Part shown: piece by piece, positions 1 through 8,438 of the stretch
How the letters are laid out: every line of letters begins with the position of its first letter
Position numbering within the stretch: position 1 is the stretch's first letter
Assembly: GCA_964534705.1 (NCBI GenBank)
Contig: CAZHPY010000026.1
Coordinates: forward strand, 1 to 19,405
Reading direction: 5' to 3'
Length of the DNA: 19,405 nt
DNA from: CAZHPY01 sp964534705
Lineage (GTDB): Bacteria; Omnitrophota; Gorgyraeia; 2-01-FULL-45-10
Translations under genes and position numbers: made by a program
Notes under the pieces: model-generated
Databases searched by the model: none
The model's input: only the letters and a program-made list of their open reading frames with translations
What the model was told of the DNA's origin: nothing

Positions 1-889
1 CAAAATATACGGCAGCAAATACGGTAAAACCTCCCAGTATGACCCACTTCCTGTCTATTTTGTCCGATAATATACCGAATGGAAATGAAAGGGCAGAATA
101 CGATACATTATATACAACATACGCAAGGATGACCAATGATAACGAAAGTCCTACATCTTTCGAGCGGATAATAAGAAAGGCGTCGCTTGAATTGCCTATC
201 GCAAATATACAAGAGACCGCAAGGAATCTTTTGAAAGGTACGGGAAATTTTTTAAGATCGAAAAGGCGGGACAACGAAAAGCTGCCGGTGCCCGTAACAT
301 TAAGAGGCTTTTCCTTCAGGAACAAAACTAACGTTATAACAGACAGTATTGCGGGTATGAATGCGATCAGAAAAATCTGCCGTATATTTTCCTTAAGGAT
401 GATCAGAAGCCACAGGGCTAAAAGCGGCCCAAGGCATGCGCCCAGCGTATCCATTGCCCTGTGGAAACCAAATGCCTTACCTCTATATTCCACAGGGGCC
501 GAATCCGCCAACAACGCATCACGTGGCGATGTACGCACGCCTTTTCCCAGCCTATCTGTAAAACGCGCTATTAATACGGCTGGCCATGCGTAGGCAAAAA
601 AAAGGAGAAGTTTGCCTATAGAAGAAAGAAAATATCCCCATATTACAAACGGCTTTCGTTTATGGATACTGTCCGAGACCCACCCGGAGAATGCCTTCAG
701 TATGCTTGCCGTGGATTCCGCTATTCCCTCGATAAGCCCGAGCGCAGGAACGGGAGCGCCAAGTACACTTGTAAGAAATATCGGGATCACAGGATAGAGC
801 ATTTCTGAGGATATATCCGTAAAAAAACTGGTTACGCTTAAAACTATGATATTCTTGTTAAGGCCTTTAAAAAGTCCGTTCTTGCTCAT
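1..889 (-). CDS. MFS transporter, C-terminus cut off by window edge
   Basis: The reading frame is open from ATG at 889 to the first base of the window, giving 296 residues with no stop, so the C-terminal part is missing. The protein is strongly hydrophobic with repeated membrane segments. Residues about 109-130 carry RFTDRLGKGVRTSPRDALL, an extended form of the loop signature of the major facilitator superfamily; a second, degenerate copy (SDKIDRK) lies near residues 275-281, as expected for the half-repeat structure. The substrate cannot be told. Its ATG overlaps the TGA stop of the upstream CNNM/CBS gene by four bases (ATGA, 886-889), so the two are probably translationally coupled and co-transcribed from the promoter at 1958-1985. 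Plus-strand open frames in the same stretch are antisense shadows. Family call is firm; role is unknown. Confidence 0.85.
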   Translation of the reverse strand, partial: MSKNGLFKGLNKNIIVLSVTSFFTDISSEMLYPVIPIFLTSVLGAPVPALGLIEGIAESTASILKAFSGWVSDSIHKRKPFVIWGYFLSSIGKLLLFFAYAWPAVLIARFTDRLGKGVRTSPRDALLADSAPVEYRGKAFGFHRAMDTLGACLGPLLALWLLIILKENIRQIFLIAFIPAILSVITLVLFLKEKPLNVTGTGSFSLSRLFDLKKFPVPFKRFLAVSCIFAIGNSSDAFLIIRSKDVGLSLSLVILAYVVYNVSYSALSFPFGILSDKIDRKWVILGGFTVFAAVYF

Positions 890-1914
890 GAAGGCTTTTT
901 CTTCATAACCTTGGCTGAACCCCGCACATCATATTCATCCTCGATCTCGCCGACTATTTCCTCCAGGATATCTTCAAGGGTAACGAGCCCTTCTATCATT
1001 CCCCTGGGATCAAGGACGATAGCGAGATGCGTATGCCCTTTTTGGAAATCTTTTAGAAGGTCTATTACCTTTTTTGAACCCGGAACAAATGATGGAGGAT
1101 AAACTATATCCTGTATAAGTATCAATCCTTTATTTGCAGACAGCGTTAAGAGGTCTTTCATGTTTATAACACCGATTATGTTGTCCTGCTTTTCTTTGTA
1201 AACAGGGATCCTTGAATAACCGGATTCAAGCACTTTATCTATAATAACATCTATGTTATCGCCTATGTTTATCATCGCCATTTCGCCCTTGGGCTTCATT
1301 ACGCTCCTTACAACGGTCTCACTTAGATCGAAAACCTTTGTAAGCATCTTATATTTTTCCTTGTGCAAGACGCCCTCTTCTTCGCCTGCTTTTATGAGCG
1401 CCTTTATTTCTTCTTCTGTAACAAGGGACGGCTTTCCCTGCGCCTTTCCCCCGATAAGATTAACGATCAGGTTGGTTATAACTTCCAATATTTTTACTAC
1501 GGGTGAGAGTACTTTTATTAAAATTTTTATAGACCTGGCCAGGGCCGCTGATAACCTGTCTGCATTGCGCGCAGCGAACGTCTTTGCAGCAACTTCCGAA
1601 ACTATTATCAGGAAGGAAGCTATGGCTGTCGCAAGCAACACAACCCAATTCTTTTCTCCTGCCAGGCGGATTATGATAGCTGTCACTAAAGACGCTATAA
1701 GGGCGCCTACCATATTATTGGCTACAAGTATTGTACCAAAAAACCGCTCCGGCGTTTCAAGTATGGTTAGAAGTGTTTTTGCTGTCCTGGATCCTTCGGC
1801 TGCCCTTTTCCTCAATTTGACCCTGCTTGCAGCTATTACGGAAATTTCGGAGGCGGCCGTGACCGCGGCAAAAAATAGAAGTAATGATAGTATTAATAAT
1901 TCCAGTATTTTCAT
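886..1914 (-). CDS. CNNM/CBS-pair membrane protein (CorC/HlyC-like family), lacking the CorC_HlyC domain
   Basis: 342 residues. The N-terminal CNNM (DUF21) membrane domain spans about 1-155 with hydrophobic segments near 3-22, 60-82, 90-110 and 132-155. It has the paired Asn at 66-67 and a SEVAAK stretch at 106-111, where the family usually reads EVxPK, so the usual Pro is replaced by Ala. A CBS pair follows at about 205-325 (SRIPVYKE at 234-241, ending LEDILEEIVGEIEDEYD). Family members are linked to divalent cation (Mg2+ or Co2+) export or homeostasis in the inner membrane. The usual C-terminal CorC_HlyC domain of about 80 residues is absent: the protein stops about 15 residues after the CBS pair, against a common length of 420-440. 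There is no obvious Shine-Dalgarno before ATG 1914. It is the first gene of a two-gene unit with the MFS transporter. Confidence 0.85.
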   Translation of the reverse strand: MKILELLILSLLLFFAAVTAASEISVIAASRVKLRKRAAEGSRTAKTLLTILETPERFFGTILVANNMVGALIASLVTAIIIRLAGEKNWVVLLATAIASFLIIVSEVAAKTFAARNADRLSAALARSIKILIKVLSPVVKILEVITNLIVNLIGGKAQGKPSLVTEEEIKALIKAGEEEGVLHKEKYKMLTKVFDLSETVVRSVMKPKGEMAMINIGDNIDVIIDKVLESGYSRIPVYKEKQDNIIGVINMKDLLTLSANKGLILIQDIVYPPSFVPGSKKVIDLLKDFQKGHTHLAIVLDPRGMIEGLVTLEDILEEIVGEIEDEYDVRGSAKVMKKKPS

Positions 1915-1957
1915 TTGACAAAATAAGTAGTTATGCTCAGCACATTCATATTTTATT

Positions 1958-1985
1958 ATTATAATGTTATCGCAAAAATAGTCAA
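1958..1985 (-). promoter_or_regulatory. Sigma-70 type promoter for the CNNM/CBS-MFS pair
   Basis: Read on the minus strand, TTGACT (-35, 1980-1985) and TATAAT (-10, 1958-1963) are separated by 16 bp. A start near 1951 would give a leader of about 37 nt before ATG 1914. Confidence 0.6.
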
Positions 1986-2052
1986 ACCAGAAAGTTCTCT
2001 TTTGAAATCCTGCAGGTAGGTATTCGCAGTCATCCAGACAGGCAACTACTTA

Positions 2053-3263
2053 TTATTCGGCAGACTGCGCTTCTTTAGCCCTTCGCTCAGCTTCTTTCCT
2101 GGCCTTTTCTTCCTGGCGGGCCTTTTCTTTAGCTTCACGTTCTAAACGGGCCTTTTCGGCATCAGCCTTGCGCTGCGCTTCTCGTTCTAAACGGGCCTTT
2201 TCTTTTTCAGCAGCTTCCTTTGCCCTGGCTTCTTCCATGGCCTTCTTTTCGGCTTCTCTCTTTGCAGCTTCAAGGCGCTTTTCTTCCTGGCGCGCTCTTT
2301 CTTCAGCTTCAAGCCTCGCCTTACGTTCTGCTTCTTTCTTTGCAAGTTCTTCCTGGCGGGCCTTTTCTTTAGCTTCACGTTCTAAACGGGCCTTTTCTTT
2401 TTCAGCAGCTTCCTTTGCCCTGGCTTCTTCCANNNNNNNNNNNNNNNNNNNNNNNNNNNNNNNNNNNNNNNNNNNNNNNNNNNNNNNNNNNNNNNNNNNN
2501 NNNNNNNNNNNNNNNNNNNNNNNNNNNNNNNNCGTTCTAAACGGGCCTTTTCTTTTTCAGCAGCTTCCTTTGCCCTGGCTTCTTCCATGGCCTTCTTTTC
2601 GGCTTCTCTCTTTGCAGCTTCAAGGCGCTTTTCTTCCTGGCGCGCTCTTTCTTCAGCTTCAAGCCTCGCCTTACGTTCTGCTTCTTTCTTTGCAAGTTCT
2701 TCCTGGCGGGCCTTTTCTTTAGCTTCACGTTCTAAACGGGCCTTTTCGGCATCAGCCTTGCGCTGCGCTTCCTTCTTTGCCTCGTCTTCCTGCCTGGCCC
2801 TTTTATCCGCTTCTTCAATATAACCGCGCATCTCAGGATCCCTGGTTACATTAAGAGCATTTTGCCATGACTCTTTTGCTTCTTTCATCTTTCCGTCTTT
2901 ATAAAGAGTGTTCCCTTTTTCAAAAAGTTCTTTTACCTTTGCTTCCCGCTCCTGGTTGCGAGCCGACCGTTCTTGTTCGGCAATTTCCTTGTCAACTCTC
3001 TTGATGTTCTCCTGCGCCTCTTTTATGATGTCCCTTAACCGCATACTATAAGAAGGAGAGGCTTTTTCTATGGCCTCTGGGCTAATAGCTATTTTCTCTT
3101 TAACAGGCTGGGTGTTTTCCACGGCTGGCATAACAGCTGTCTTGTTCTGGGCAGATGGTATTGCTTCGTTTTTACCCGGATTTCCTTCGGCAAATAAAAA
3201 TGGGGCCGAAAATAACGCCCCTGACAATATTGCTACGACTGCCCAATTTTTATGATTATTCAT
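2053..3263 (-). CDS. Secreted coiled-coil protein with 65-residue perfect repeats and a TPR-like motif; interrupted by assembly gap
   Basis: Start chosen at ATG 3263, which has AAAGGGAAG about 6 nt upstream; an in-frame ATG at 3281 has no such site. Residues 1-25 are a signal peptide (cleavage likely after LFA). Residues about 70-105 are charged helix, and 110-150 hold a TPR-like helical pair (LFEKGNTLYKDGKMKEAKESW). From about 153 onward the chain is almost only Ala, Glu, Lys, Arg, with a few Gln and Leu: a long single helix or coiled coil like the TolA stalk. The Ns at 2433-2532 break the frame. The parts on either side (3263-2533 and 2432-2053) share one protein sequence only if the true gap is 2 mod 3; a 140-bp gap would give 416 residues, ending KEAQSAE. 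The upstream neighbour is a TpsB-like barrel with a related TPR-like tail. Function unknown; a periplasmic partner of that barrel is an inference. Confidence 0.75.
2183..2727 (-). repeat. Tandem array of a 195-bp (65-residue) coding repeat spanning the assembly gap
   Basis: A 195-bp unit starts at 2183 and again at 2378 (cut off at 2432 by the gap). Another complete unit runs 2533-2727. The readable parts look identical at nucleotide level, including the off-frame translations. A 45-bp sub-unit lies on each side of the array (2138-2182 and starting at 2728). The unit is in frame with the coiled-coil gene. Confidence 0.9.
2433..2532. other. Assembly gap (100 Ns)
   Basis: Exactly 100 N characters, the conventional filler for a scaffold join of unknown size. 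It lies inside the 195-bp repeat array, which explains why the assembler failed. The repeat phase predicts a true size of 140 bp plus a whole number of 195-bp units. Confidence 0.97.
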
Positions 3264-3301
3264 TTCGCACTTCCCTTTCATTATTAGTACATATATATAT
3301 A

Positions 3302-3330
3302 ATAATATATGATAACCGCAAAAAAATCAA
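3302..3330 (-). promoter_or_regulatory. Candidate promoter for the coiled-coil protein gene
   Basis: On the minus strand TTGATT (3325-3330) and TATTAT (3302-3307) are separated by 17 bp, followed by an alternating AT tract (about 3289-3300). This would let the coiled-coil gene be expressed on its own, besides read-through from the barrel gene. Confidence 0.45.
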
Positions 3331-3333
3331 TTA

Positions 3334-5445
3334 TTAATACTCAAATTCGAGTGGCCTGGGCCGAGCCGCTTTTTCAACGTCTTCCCAAAGCTTTTTTGCC
3401 TCTGCCAACCTTCCTTCTTTATAGAGAGTCAGGGCTTCCTCGTTCTTCTTGTTTAATTCGTCTTCCTGCGCGCCGCATTCTTTTATATAATTTTGCGCCT
3501 GGTTATGAAGGGACCTGCTAAAATTTACGGCCATGGCATACATCTGCCTGGATTCTTTTAGCCTTCCCAGTTTATAATAATAATCCCCCGCGGAAAGATA
3601 TTCCCACATTTTTTGCCTTATCGGGCTGTCAGGCATGGCAAGCTCTCCATCAACAAGGGCCCATGCCGCGTTTTGCTTTTTTTCCTCCCTCATCTCATTA
3701 ATGATGCGCTCTACTTCGCTCGGAAGCTTATCTTCTATACTCAATGACATATGGAAACGCCCCTGGCTCCTTCCTTCTGATAGCGGGAACTGGCCGAGCA
3801 ATCTTAAAGGAATGCCCCATTCCAATCTTAAGGACACCTGCTCATAAAAACTCATCCTTAAACCGGCCCCTACAGAGGCAAGCCTGAATGGCTTGGTTTC
3901 ACCCCTACGCTCTCCATAGCCGTAATCAAAAAACAACACTCCGGTCAGCTGTTGCTTGAGCGTTTTTTCCGCATAAGGAAGCTTCCAGTCATTGGGGATC
4001 AGGAAGATAGGGCTGATTATCTCTTCGTTAAGAAGGAGCATCTTATCCGCAAGATAATCGCTTGGCGGATAACCTCTTACGGTATCTATGCCGCCAAGTC
4101 CGAATTGCTCCTGGGAAAACAATTTTTCTGAAGCGAACTGCGCGCGGAACCTCAGGGATTGCTGTAGATTAAAAGGAAGATTTGTCCTATTCTGGGCGCT
4201 GATATAGAATTTTGTGTATGTCGGGGTCGCGCCCGCTCTTGAAGAGAGCGGGTTATGCTTTTTGCTCGCTCCAAAAACATTTAGGCCTTGATCTATTTGA
4301 GGCGATATATAAGTAACGCTGTTTATCCCACGAAAAATAAAATTAGCGTTTAAATTCACTACCCTCAACCTATCCTTATTCAGCGTGCCTGTGCCTCTCG
4401 AATAATATGTAACTTTATCCTTTGCGTCAAAACCGGCGCCGACCTGGCCCATGTATGTGTCCTTTTTAAATATATCCTGTGTGACCGAAAAGGTCGTGCT
4501 CTGCGCTTCTGATTTGAGGGAAAAGACATCGAAATCCTTTTTTGGGGTAGACTTGCTGTAGCTGTAGCCGTAAAGGAGCGACGCGCCGCTGCCGCTGATG
4601 GGTATGCTATGGTATATATAGTCGCCTATAAAATTTTTCCCAAAAGATACGCCAGTTATAAGAGTATCATCGTATCCTAAGACATTGTTATTGCGTATAC
4701 CGAACCCGTTACGTTCCCTACCCGTCGTTGTTATACCTTCCCTGTCAAATGTATATTGCCCATGTATCGGAAAACGCGTTTTGGAAGTCAGTATTACATC
4801 TGTGGTGCCAGGCTTTTCACCGGCATGGAGCGATGCCTTGACTTCCCTGTCCGGATTTTTGTTCATGAATTGCAGGCTTTTTGAGATCTTATCATAACGC
4901 AGGATCTCACCTTCTTTTTGATGCCAGTAAAACTTTAACATGCTCTTTCTAAAATGAGGCGATCTCTGTACGTCCAGTTTCCCCATCCTGGCTTCGACTA
5001 CCTGCATTATAATGACCTGGTCTTTTACTTCCTGCGGAGGAAGGAATACGGCAGCGATCACGCCTCTCTTGAGGTACTCGCCGGCTATTTCTTTGGTCAG
5101 GTTATTTAACTCGGTAAGCGTCTCTTCTTTATTCTCATATTTTTCGACTAACGGGGCAAAATCTTCGGGCAAAGCGGTTTCACACCCGATAAGGTTGATC
5201 TTCTTTACAAAAAATTTCTGTTCACCCGCCCTGGGCTTCTCTTCTTCAGTTTTGGGTGTTGCCGGTTTCTGCGGGACTCTTCTCATCTCCCTTTCGACGC
5301 GGCGCTCTGTTTCAGCGCCAAACCGGTCACTTTCCCTGGTTGCCCTGGAAACGTCAGGCGGCTGCGGTGGCTGGGCATGGGAATACGAGGCAAAAAAAAG
5401 GCACGCCCATATTACCCCTAAGGATATAATATATTTATTGCTCAT
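3334..5445 (-). CDS. TpsB/ShlB/FhaC-family outer-membrane protein with a C-terminal TPR-like tail
   Basis: 703 residues. Signal peptide 1-24 (cleavage after SHA), then a Pro/charged linker to about 75. POTRA domain of ShlB type at about 77-152 (KFFVKKINLIGCETALPEDF...), second POTRA-like region about 155-222, then a beta-barrel from about 225 to 571. The VRGY motif of the Omp85/TpsB superfamily is at 456-459 (GGIDTVRGYPPSDY), and the barrel seems to end at GRFHMSLSI (562-570). Family members export partner proteins across the outer membrane. Unusually, about 130 residues follow the barrel (572-703), helical and TPR-like (GDYYYKLGRLKESRQMY, ALTLYKEGRLAEAKKLWED), where TpsB proteins normally end with the last strand. 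No TpsA exoprotein is encoded nearby; the next gene is the coiled-coil protein sharing the same TPR-like motif. A strong promoter lies just upstream; no clear ribosome-binding site is seen. Confidence 0.85.
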   Translation of the reverse strand: MSNKYIISLGVIWACLFFASYSHAQPPQPPDVSRATRESDRFGAETERRVEREMRRVPQKPATPKTEEEKPRAGEQKFFVKKINLIGCETALPEDFAPLVEKYENKEETLTELNNLTKEIAGEYLKRGVIAAVFLPPQEVKDQVIIMQVVEARMGKLDVQRSPHFRKSMLKFYWHQKEGEILRYDKISKSLQFMNKNPDREVKASLHAGEKPGTTDVILTSKTRFPIHGQYTFDREGITTTGRERNGFGIRNNNVLGYDDTLITGVSFGKNFIGDYIYHSIPISGSGASLLYGYSYSKSTPKKDFDVFSLKSEAQSTTFSVTQDIFKKDTYMGQVGAGFDAKDKVTYYSRGTGTLNKDRLRVVNLNANFIFRGINSVTYISPQIDQGLNVFGASKKHNPLSSRAGATPTYTKFYISAQNRTNLPFNLQQSLRFRAQFASEKLFSQEQFGLGGIDTVRGYPPSDYLADKMLLLNEEIISPIFLIPNDWKLPYAEKTLKQQLTGVLFFDYGYGERRGETKPFRLASVGAGLRMSFYEQVSLRLEWGIPLRLLGQFPLSEGRSQGRFHMSLSIEDKLPSEVERIINEMREEKKQNAAWALVDGELAMPDSPIRQKMWEYLSAGDYYYKLGRLKESRQMYAMAVNFSRSLHNQAQNYIKECGAQEDELNKKNEEALTLYKEGRLAEAKKLWEDVEKAARPRPLEFEY

Positions 5446-5475
5446 AATTATAATGTTTATGGCCGGTATAGCTAA

Positions 5476-5504
5476 AATATACCTAACGATACATGGTTTG
5501 TCAA
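5476..5504 (-). promoter_or_regulatory. Sigma-70 type promoter for the TpsB-like gene
   Basis: On the minus strand a consensus TTGACA (5499-5504), a 17-bp spacer and TATATT (5476-5481). A start near 5469 would give a leader of about 24 nt before ATG 5445. Confidence 0.7.
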
Positions 5505-5517
5505 TAGCCGCAAAGAT

Positions 5518-6114
5518 CTAACTTTTAGAAATAAGCGACATTGCTACGGTATCTACCAGGCCCTTGCGCATCATCATAACAGCTATGGCCGCAAGCAAAA
5601 GCGCCGCTATTTTGGAAACAGCCTTTGAACCGGCCTTACCCAGAAAATCAGATATTGCCCCTGCATAATAAAAAACTATCCACGTGATTACAAGGTTTAT
5701 TACAAAAGAAAGGACTGTAACATAAGGTCCATAAGTGTCGAGGAGTATTATTATGGTGGTAAGGACCGCTGGGCCAACCACCAGAGGCGTCCCTATTGGC
5801 ATGGCGCCCATGGTTTCGCTGGAAAGTTTGTGGCTTTTTTCGATCTGCAATATATCTCTTAACGATATAGCCAGCAGCACTGCTCCGCCGGCTATCTTAA
5901 AATCGGATACCTGGACACCAAGTATTTTAAATATCCACTTCCCCAAAAATAAAAAAACTATGCCTATAAGGAAAGCGGTCCCTATGGATTGGTTTATTAT
6001 CTTCCCCTTTTCCTTCTTCTTGAGATGCTCGGTAAAGCCGATGAACATGGGAAGTATCCCGATAGCGTCCATTGCTACGAATATCGGTATGAATGAGAGC
6101 AAAAAATTGTTCAT
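5518..6114 (-). CDS. MarC family (UPF0056) integral membrane protein
   Basis: 198 residues, close to the usual 195-220 of the family. The N-terminus FIPIFVAMDAIGILPMFI (about 8-25) matches the family signature in which a membrane segment contains FVAxDxIGxLPxF. Further hydrophobic segments lie near 44-62, 73-90, 113-130, 135-155 and 165-190, consistent with six inner-membrane helices. The family was once linked to antibiotic resistance, but its substrate is unsettled. There is no Shine-Dalgarno, and the promoter at 6126-6154 predicts a start only about 5 nt before the ATG, so the mRNA may be leaderless. The stop is close upstream of the TpsB promoter, so the two are probably separate units. 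Confidence 0.85.
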   Translation of the reverse strand: MNNFLLSFIPIFVAMDAIGILPMFIGFTEHLKKKEKGKIINQSIGTAFLIGIVFLFLGKWIFKILGVQVSDFKIAGGAVLLAISLRDILQIEKSHKLSSETMGAMPIGTPLVVGPAVLTTIIILLDTYGPYVTVLSFVINLVITWIVFYYAGAISDFLGKAGSKAVSKIAALLLAAIAVMMMRKGLVDTVAMSLISKS

Positions 6115-6125
6115 ATTTATGATAA

Positions 6126-6154
6126 ATTATATCATATTATGATACAAACGACAA
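6126..6154 (-). promoter_or_regulatory. Promoter for the MarC-family gene, near-leaderless
   Basis: On the minus strand TTGTCG (6149-6154), 17 bp, and a consensus TATAAT (6126-6131). Transcription would begin about 6119, only a few nt before ATG 6114. Confidence 0.55.
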
Positions 6155-6180
6155 CTGGCTAAATTGTCTGACAAATAAAT

Positions 6181-6206
6181 AAGGCAGGGTGTATCCACCC
6201 TGCCTT
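6181..6206 (-). terminator. Hairpin terminator after the DUF2934 gene
   Basis: A perfect 11-bp stem (AAGGCAGGGTG paired with CACCCTGCCTT) with a 4-nt loop, 36 nt after the stop codon of the DUF2934 gene. On the minus strand it is followed by ATTTATTTG, a moderate U-rich tail. Confidence 0.75.
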
Positions 6207-6242
6207 TAGATCGAAAAAGTGTAGTTTGTCCTGGAAAATATC

Positions 6243-6428
6243 TTACTTGCTGTATTTTCCTTTTATGATTCTTTCCGCCTCTAACCAATCATCTACTGAA
6301 TGGCCCGACTTGCGGCCCCTCTTCTCGTAAAGTTCAAACGCCTTTTTGGCGATGAGCTTATTCAAATCTTCAGTTGACATCGACGGGTTGGAAGATTTGC
6401 CAAGCTTCATGGTCGATATTCTTGCCAT
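6243..6428 (-). CDS. Small DUF2934 domain protein
   Basis: 61 residues from ATG 6428, chosen because a strong Shine-Dalgarno (AAAGGAGGG) sits about 6 nt upstream; a TTG in the same frame at 6446 would lie before that site. The C-terminal half reads LIAKKAFELYEKRGRKSGHS then DDWLEAERIIKG, the DUF2934 pattern (IAxRAYELWxxRGxxxGxxxxDWLxAE). The N-terminus is short and basic. The family is small and of unknown function, often found in diderm environmental bacteria. It has its own -10 element upstream and a perfect terminator downstream, so it is a single-gene unit expressed apart from the GH57 gene. Confidence 0.85.
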   Translation of the reverse strand: MARISTMKLGKSSNPSMSTEDLNKLIAKKAFELYEKRGRKSGHSVDDWLEAERIIKGKYSK

Positions 6429-6460
6429 AAATAACCCTCCTTTCAAAATTGGGAGACTTT

Positions 6461-6466
6461 ATTATA
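6461..6466 (-). promoter_or_regulatory. -10 element for the DUF2934 gene
   Basis: Consensus TATAAT on the minus strand, about 33 nt before the chosen start codon. The matching -35 region, at the very end of the GH57 gene, is weak (ATTGCA at 17 bp). Confidence 0.4.
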
Positions 6467-6480
6467 CTATTTTAAAAAAA

Positions 6481-7536
6481 TTATGCAATAGAAATCTTTA
6501 AAAAATCAGGGACCTTCTTATTAAGGAACTTATAAACGTTCGCAAGATGGGTGCGATACAGCTTATCGAAAGGATTATCATTCCCTGTATGCGCCTTGCC
6601 GCCATACCACCAGTTCCAATCGCTTCCTTCCGATATATAAAACTCTCTCCAAGCTTTTTTAAGGTTTCCCTGGTCCGAATGGCCTTGCCCCAATTCTTTG
6701 GTGAACTTGACCAGGTCCGCCCTTACCGCAGATAGATAATCCCATGAAAGGTTATCCTGCTCTTCGCATATCCATACCCTGAAATTATGGTTTATCCACG
6801 ACCCCGGGAAGATGGTCCCCATCGTCTTTCCGGATGGCCCTTCCCCAAGGTAACCGCTTATCGTAGTGCTTTCCAGGCTCGGATCGCTATCAAGCCTTGA
6901 ATATACCGCTTCAAAAAAATCCCTGCCGTTATTTTCATAATATTCCCAGGCATTCTCGCCGTCCATTGCTATGACCACTATGCCCTTTCCGGCATCCTCT
7001 TCTAATGCGGCGGAAATATTCCTGAAATGCGCCATAAGATCCTCTGCCGCATCAAGCTGGTCCCATGCATTATAATTAAAGCTTATAAGATTAGAAAGGT
7101 TCTTATCCCTGAACATGACTGATAACGATTTTGAGTCTTTTTTGAATTTATACGGCTGATATATTATTCTCCTGTCCGCATGGTGATGCATCCTGCGCTT
7201 CCTGTCAGACAGGGCGATGCTCCTGAACAGGATATCCTCATCGGTAGCGACCCATTTAATACCTTTGGACGCCATTATTTCAAGTGTCTCGTCGGAAACG
7301 CTGCCTTCTGACGGCCACATGCCGCGCGGGGGCATGCCGAACAATCCGTCATGATATTTCATCGCTTCTTCTATGTGCCATGCGGCATCCTCGTGATGCA
7401 TAAACCTTTTCTTGGGGAGCGGCGCGCCTGGCATGGAGATCCTGGCTATTGAGGTATCGCAAAGAAGAGGCACAATAGGATGATAAAATGGGGTAGCCGA
7501 TATCTCGATCATTCCCTGTATGCGCCTTGCCGCCAT
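6481..7536 (-). pseudogene. Duplicated 3' part of the GH57 glycosidase gene
   Basis: An open frame of about 350 residues whose sequence from EISATPFYHP to GGKAHTGND repeats residues 217 to about 525 of the upstream gene, followed by the true C-terminus (NPFDKLYRTHLANVYKF ... DFLKISIA). It holds the catalytic motifs MWPSEGS and IAMDGENAWE but lacks the first GH57 motif, WHMHQP. Its apparent ATG starts (7536 and 7512) are by-products of the duplication junction and have no good ribosome-binding site. Removing one 931-bp copy restores a single 557-residue frame from 9085 to 6481, so this is best read as the severed end of that gene rather than a second gene. It could also be wholly an assembly error. 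Confidence 0.75.
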
Positions 7537-8438
7537 ACCACCAGTTCCAATCGCTTCCTTCCGATATATAAAACTCTCTCCAAGCTTTTTTAAGGTTTCC
7601 CTGGTCCGAATGGCCTTGCCCCAATTCTTTGGTGAACTTGACCAGGTCCGCCCTTACCGCAGATAGATAATCCCATGAAAGGTTATCCTGCTCTTCGCAT
7701 ATCCATACCCTGAAATTATGGTTTATCCACGACCCCGGGAAGATGGTCCCCATCGTCTTTCCGGATGGCCCTTCCCCAAGGTAACCGCTTATCGTAGTGC
7801 TTTCCAGGCTCGGATCGCTATCAAGCCTTGAATATACCGCTTCAAAAAAATCCCTGCCGTTATTTTCATAATATTCCCAGGCATTCTCGCCGTCCATTGC
7901 TATGACCACTATGCCCTTTCCGGCATCCTCTTCTAATGCGGCGGAAATATTCCTGAAATGCGCCATAAGATCCTCTGCCGCATCAAGCTGGTCCCATGCA
8001 TTATAATTAAAGCTTATAAGATTAGAAAGGTTCTTATCCCTGAACATGACTGATAACGATTTTGAGTCTTTTTTGAATTTATACGGCTGATATATTATTC
8101 TCCTGTCCGCATGGTGATGCATCCTGCGCTTCCTGTCAGACAGGGCGATGCTCCTGAACAGGATATCCTCATCGGTAGCGACCCATTTAATACCTTTGGA
8201 CGCCATTATTTCAAGTGTCTCGTCGGAAACGCTGCCTTCTGACGGCCACATGCCGCGCGGGGGCATGCCGAACAATCCGTCATGATATTTCATCGCTTCT
8301 TCTATGTGCCATGCGGCATCCTCGTGATGCATAAACCTTTTCTTGGGGAGCGGCGCGCCTGGCATGGAGATCCTGGCTATTGAGGTATCGCAAAGAAGAG
8401 GCACAATAGGATGATAAAATGGGGTAGCCGATATCTCG
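6577..8438. repeat. 931-bp direct tandem duplication inside the GH57 gene
   Basis: Two head-to-tail copies, 6577-7507 and 7508-8438, with identity extending 3 more bases (atc) to 8441. I saw no difference between the copies where I compared them, and their in-frame translations are identical. Since 931 is 3n+1, the duplication shifts the frame. The junction shares the short sequence atc, then after one mismatch ttccct, with the far breakpoint. Confidence 0.92.

Noticed and set aside
39..797. Two plus-strand open frames near the left edge
   Set aside because: They lie antisense to the MFS transporter, whose RFTDRLGKGVRTSPRDA motif and coupling to the upstream gene make the minus strand clearly the coding one.
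1253..1918. Long plus-strand open frame of 221 codons opposite the CNNM/CBS gene
   Set aside because: It is the antisense of a well-supported gene with conserved domains and has no recognisable protein features of its own.
1923..2053. 10-bp inverted repeat (ATAAGTAGTT at 1923-1932, AACTACTTAT at 2044-2053)
   Set aside because: Short, AT-rich, separated by over 100 bp and overlapping a stop codon; likely chance.
2187..2728. Identical Lys/Arg-rich frames of about 63 codons in the array on the minus strand
   Set aside because: They are out-of-frame readings of the repeats; they are useful only as proof of nucleotide identity between units.
2053..2750. Repeat array considered as CRISPR or other non-coding repeats
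   Set aside because: The unit is 195 bp without unique spacers, stays in frame and encodes a regular Ala/Glu/Lys/Arg helix.
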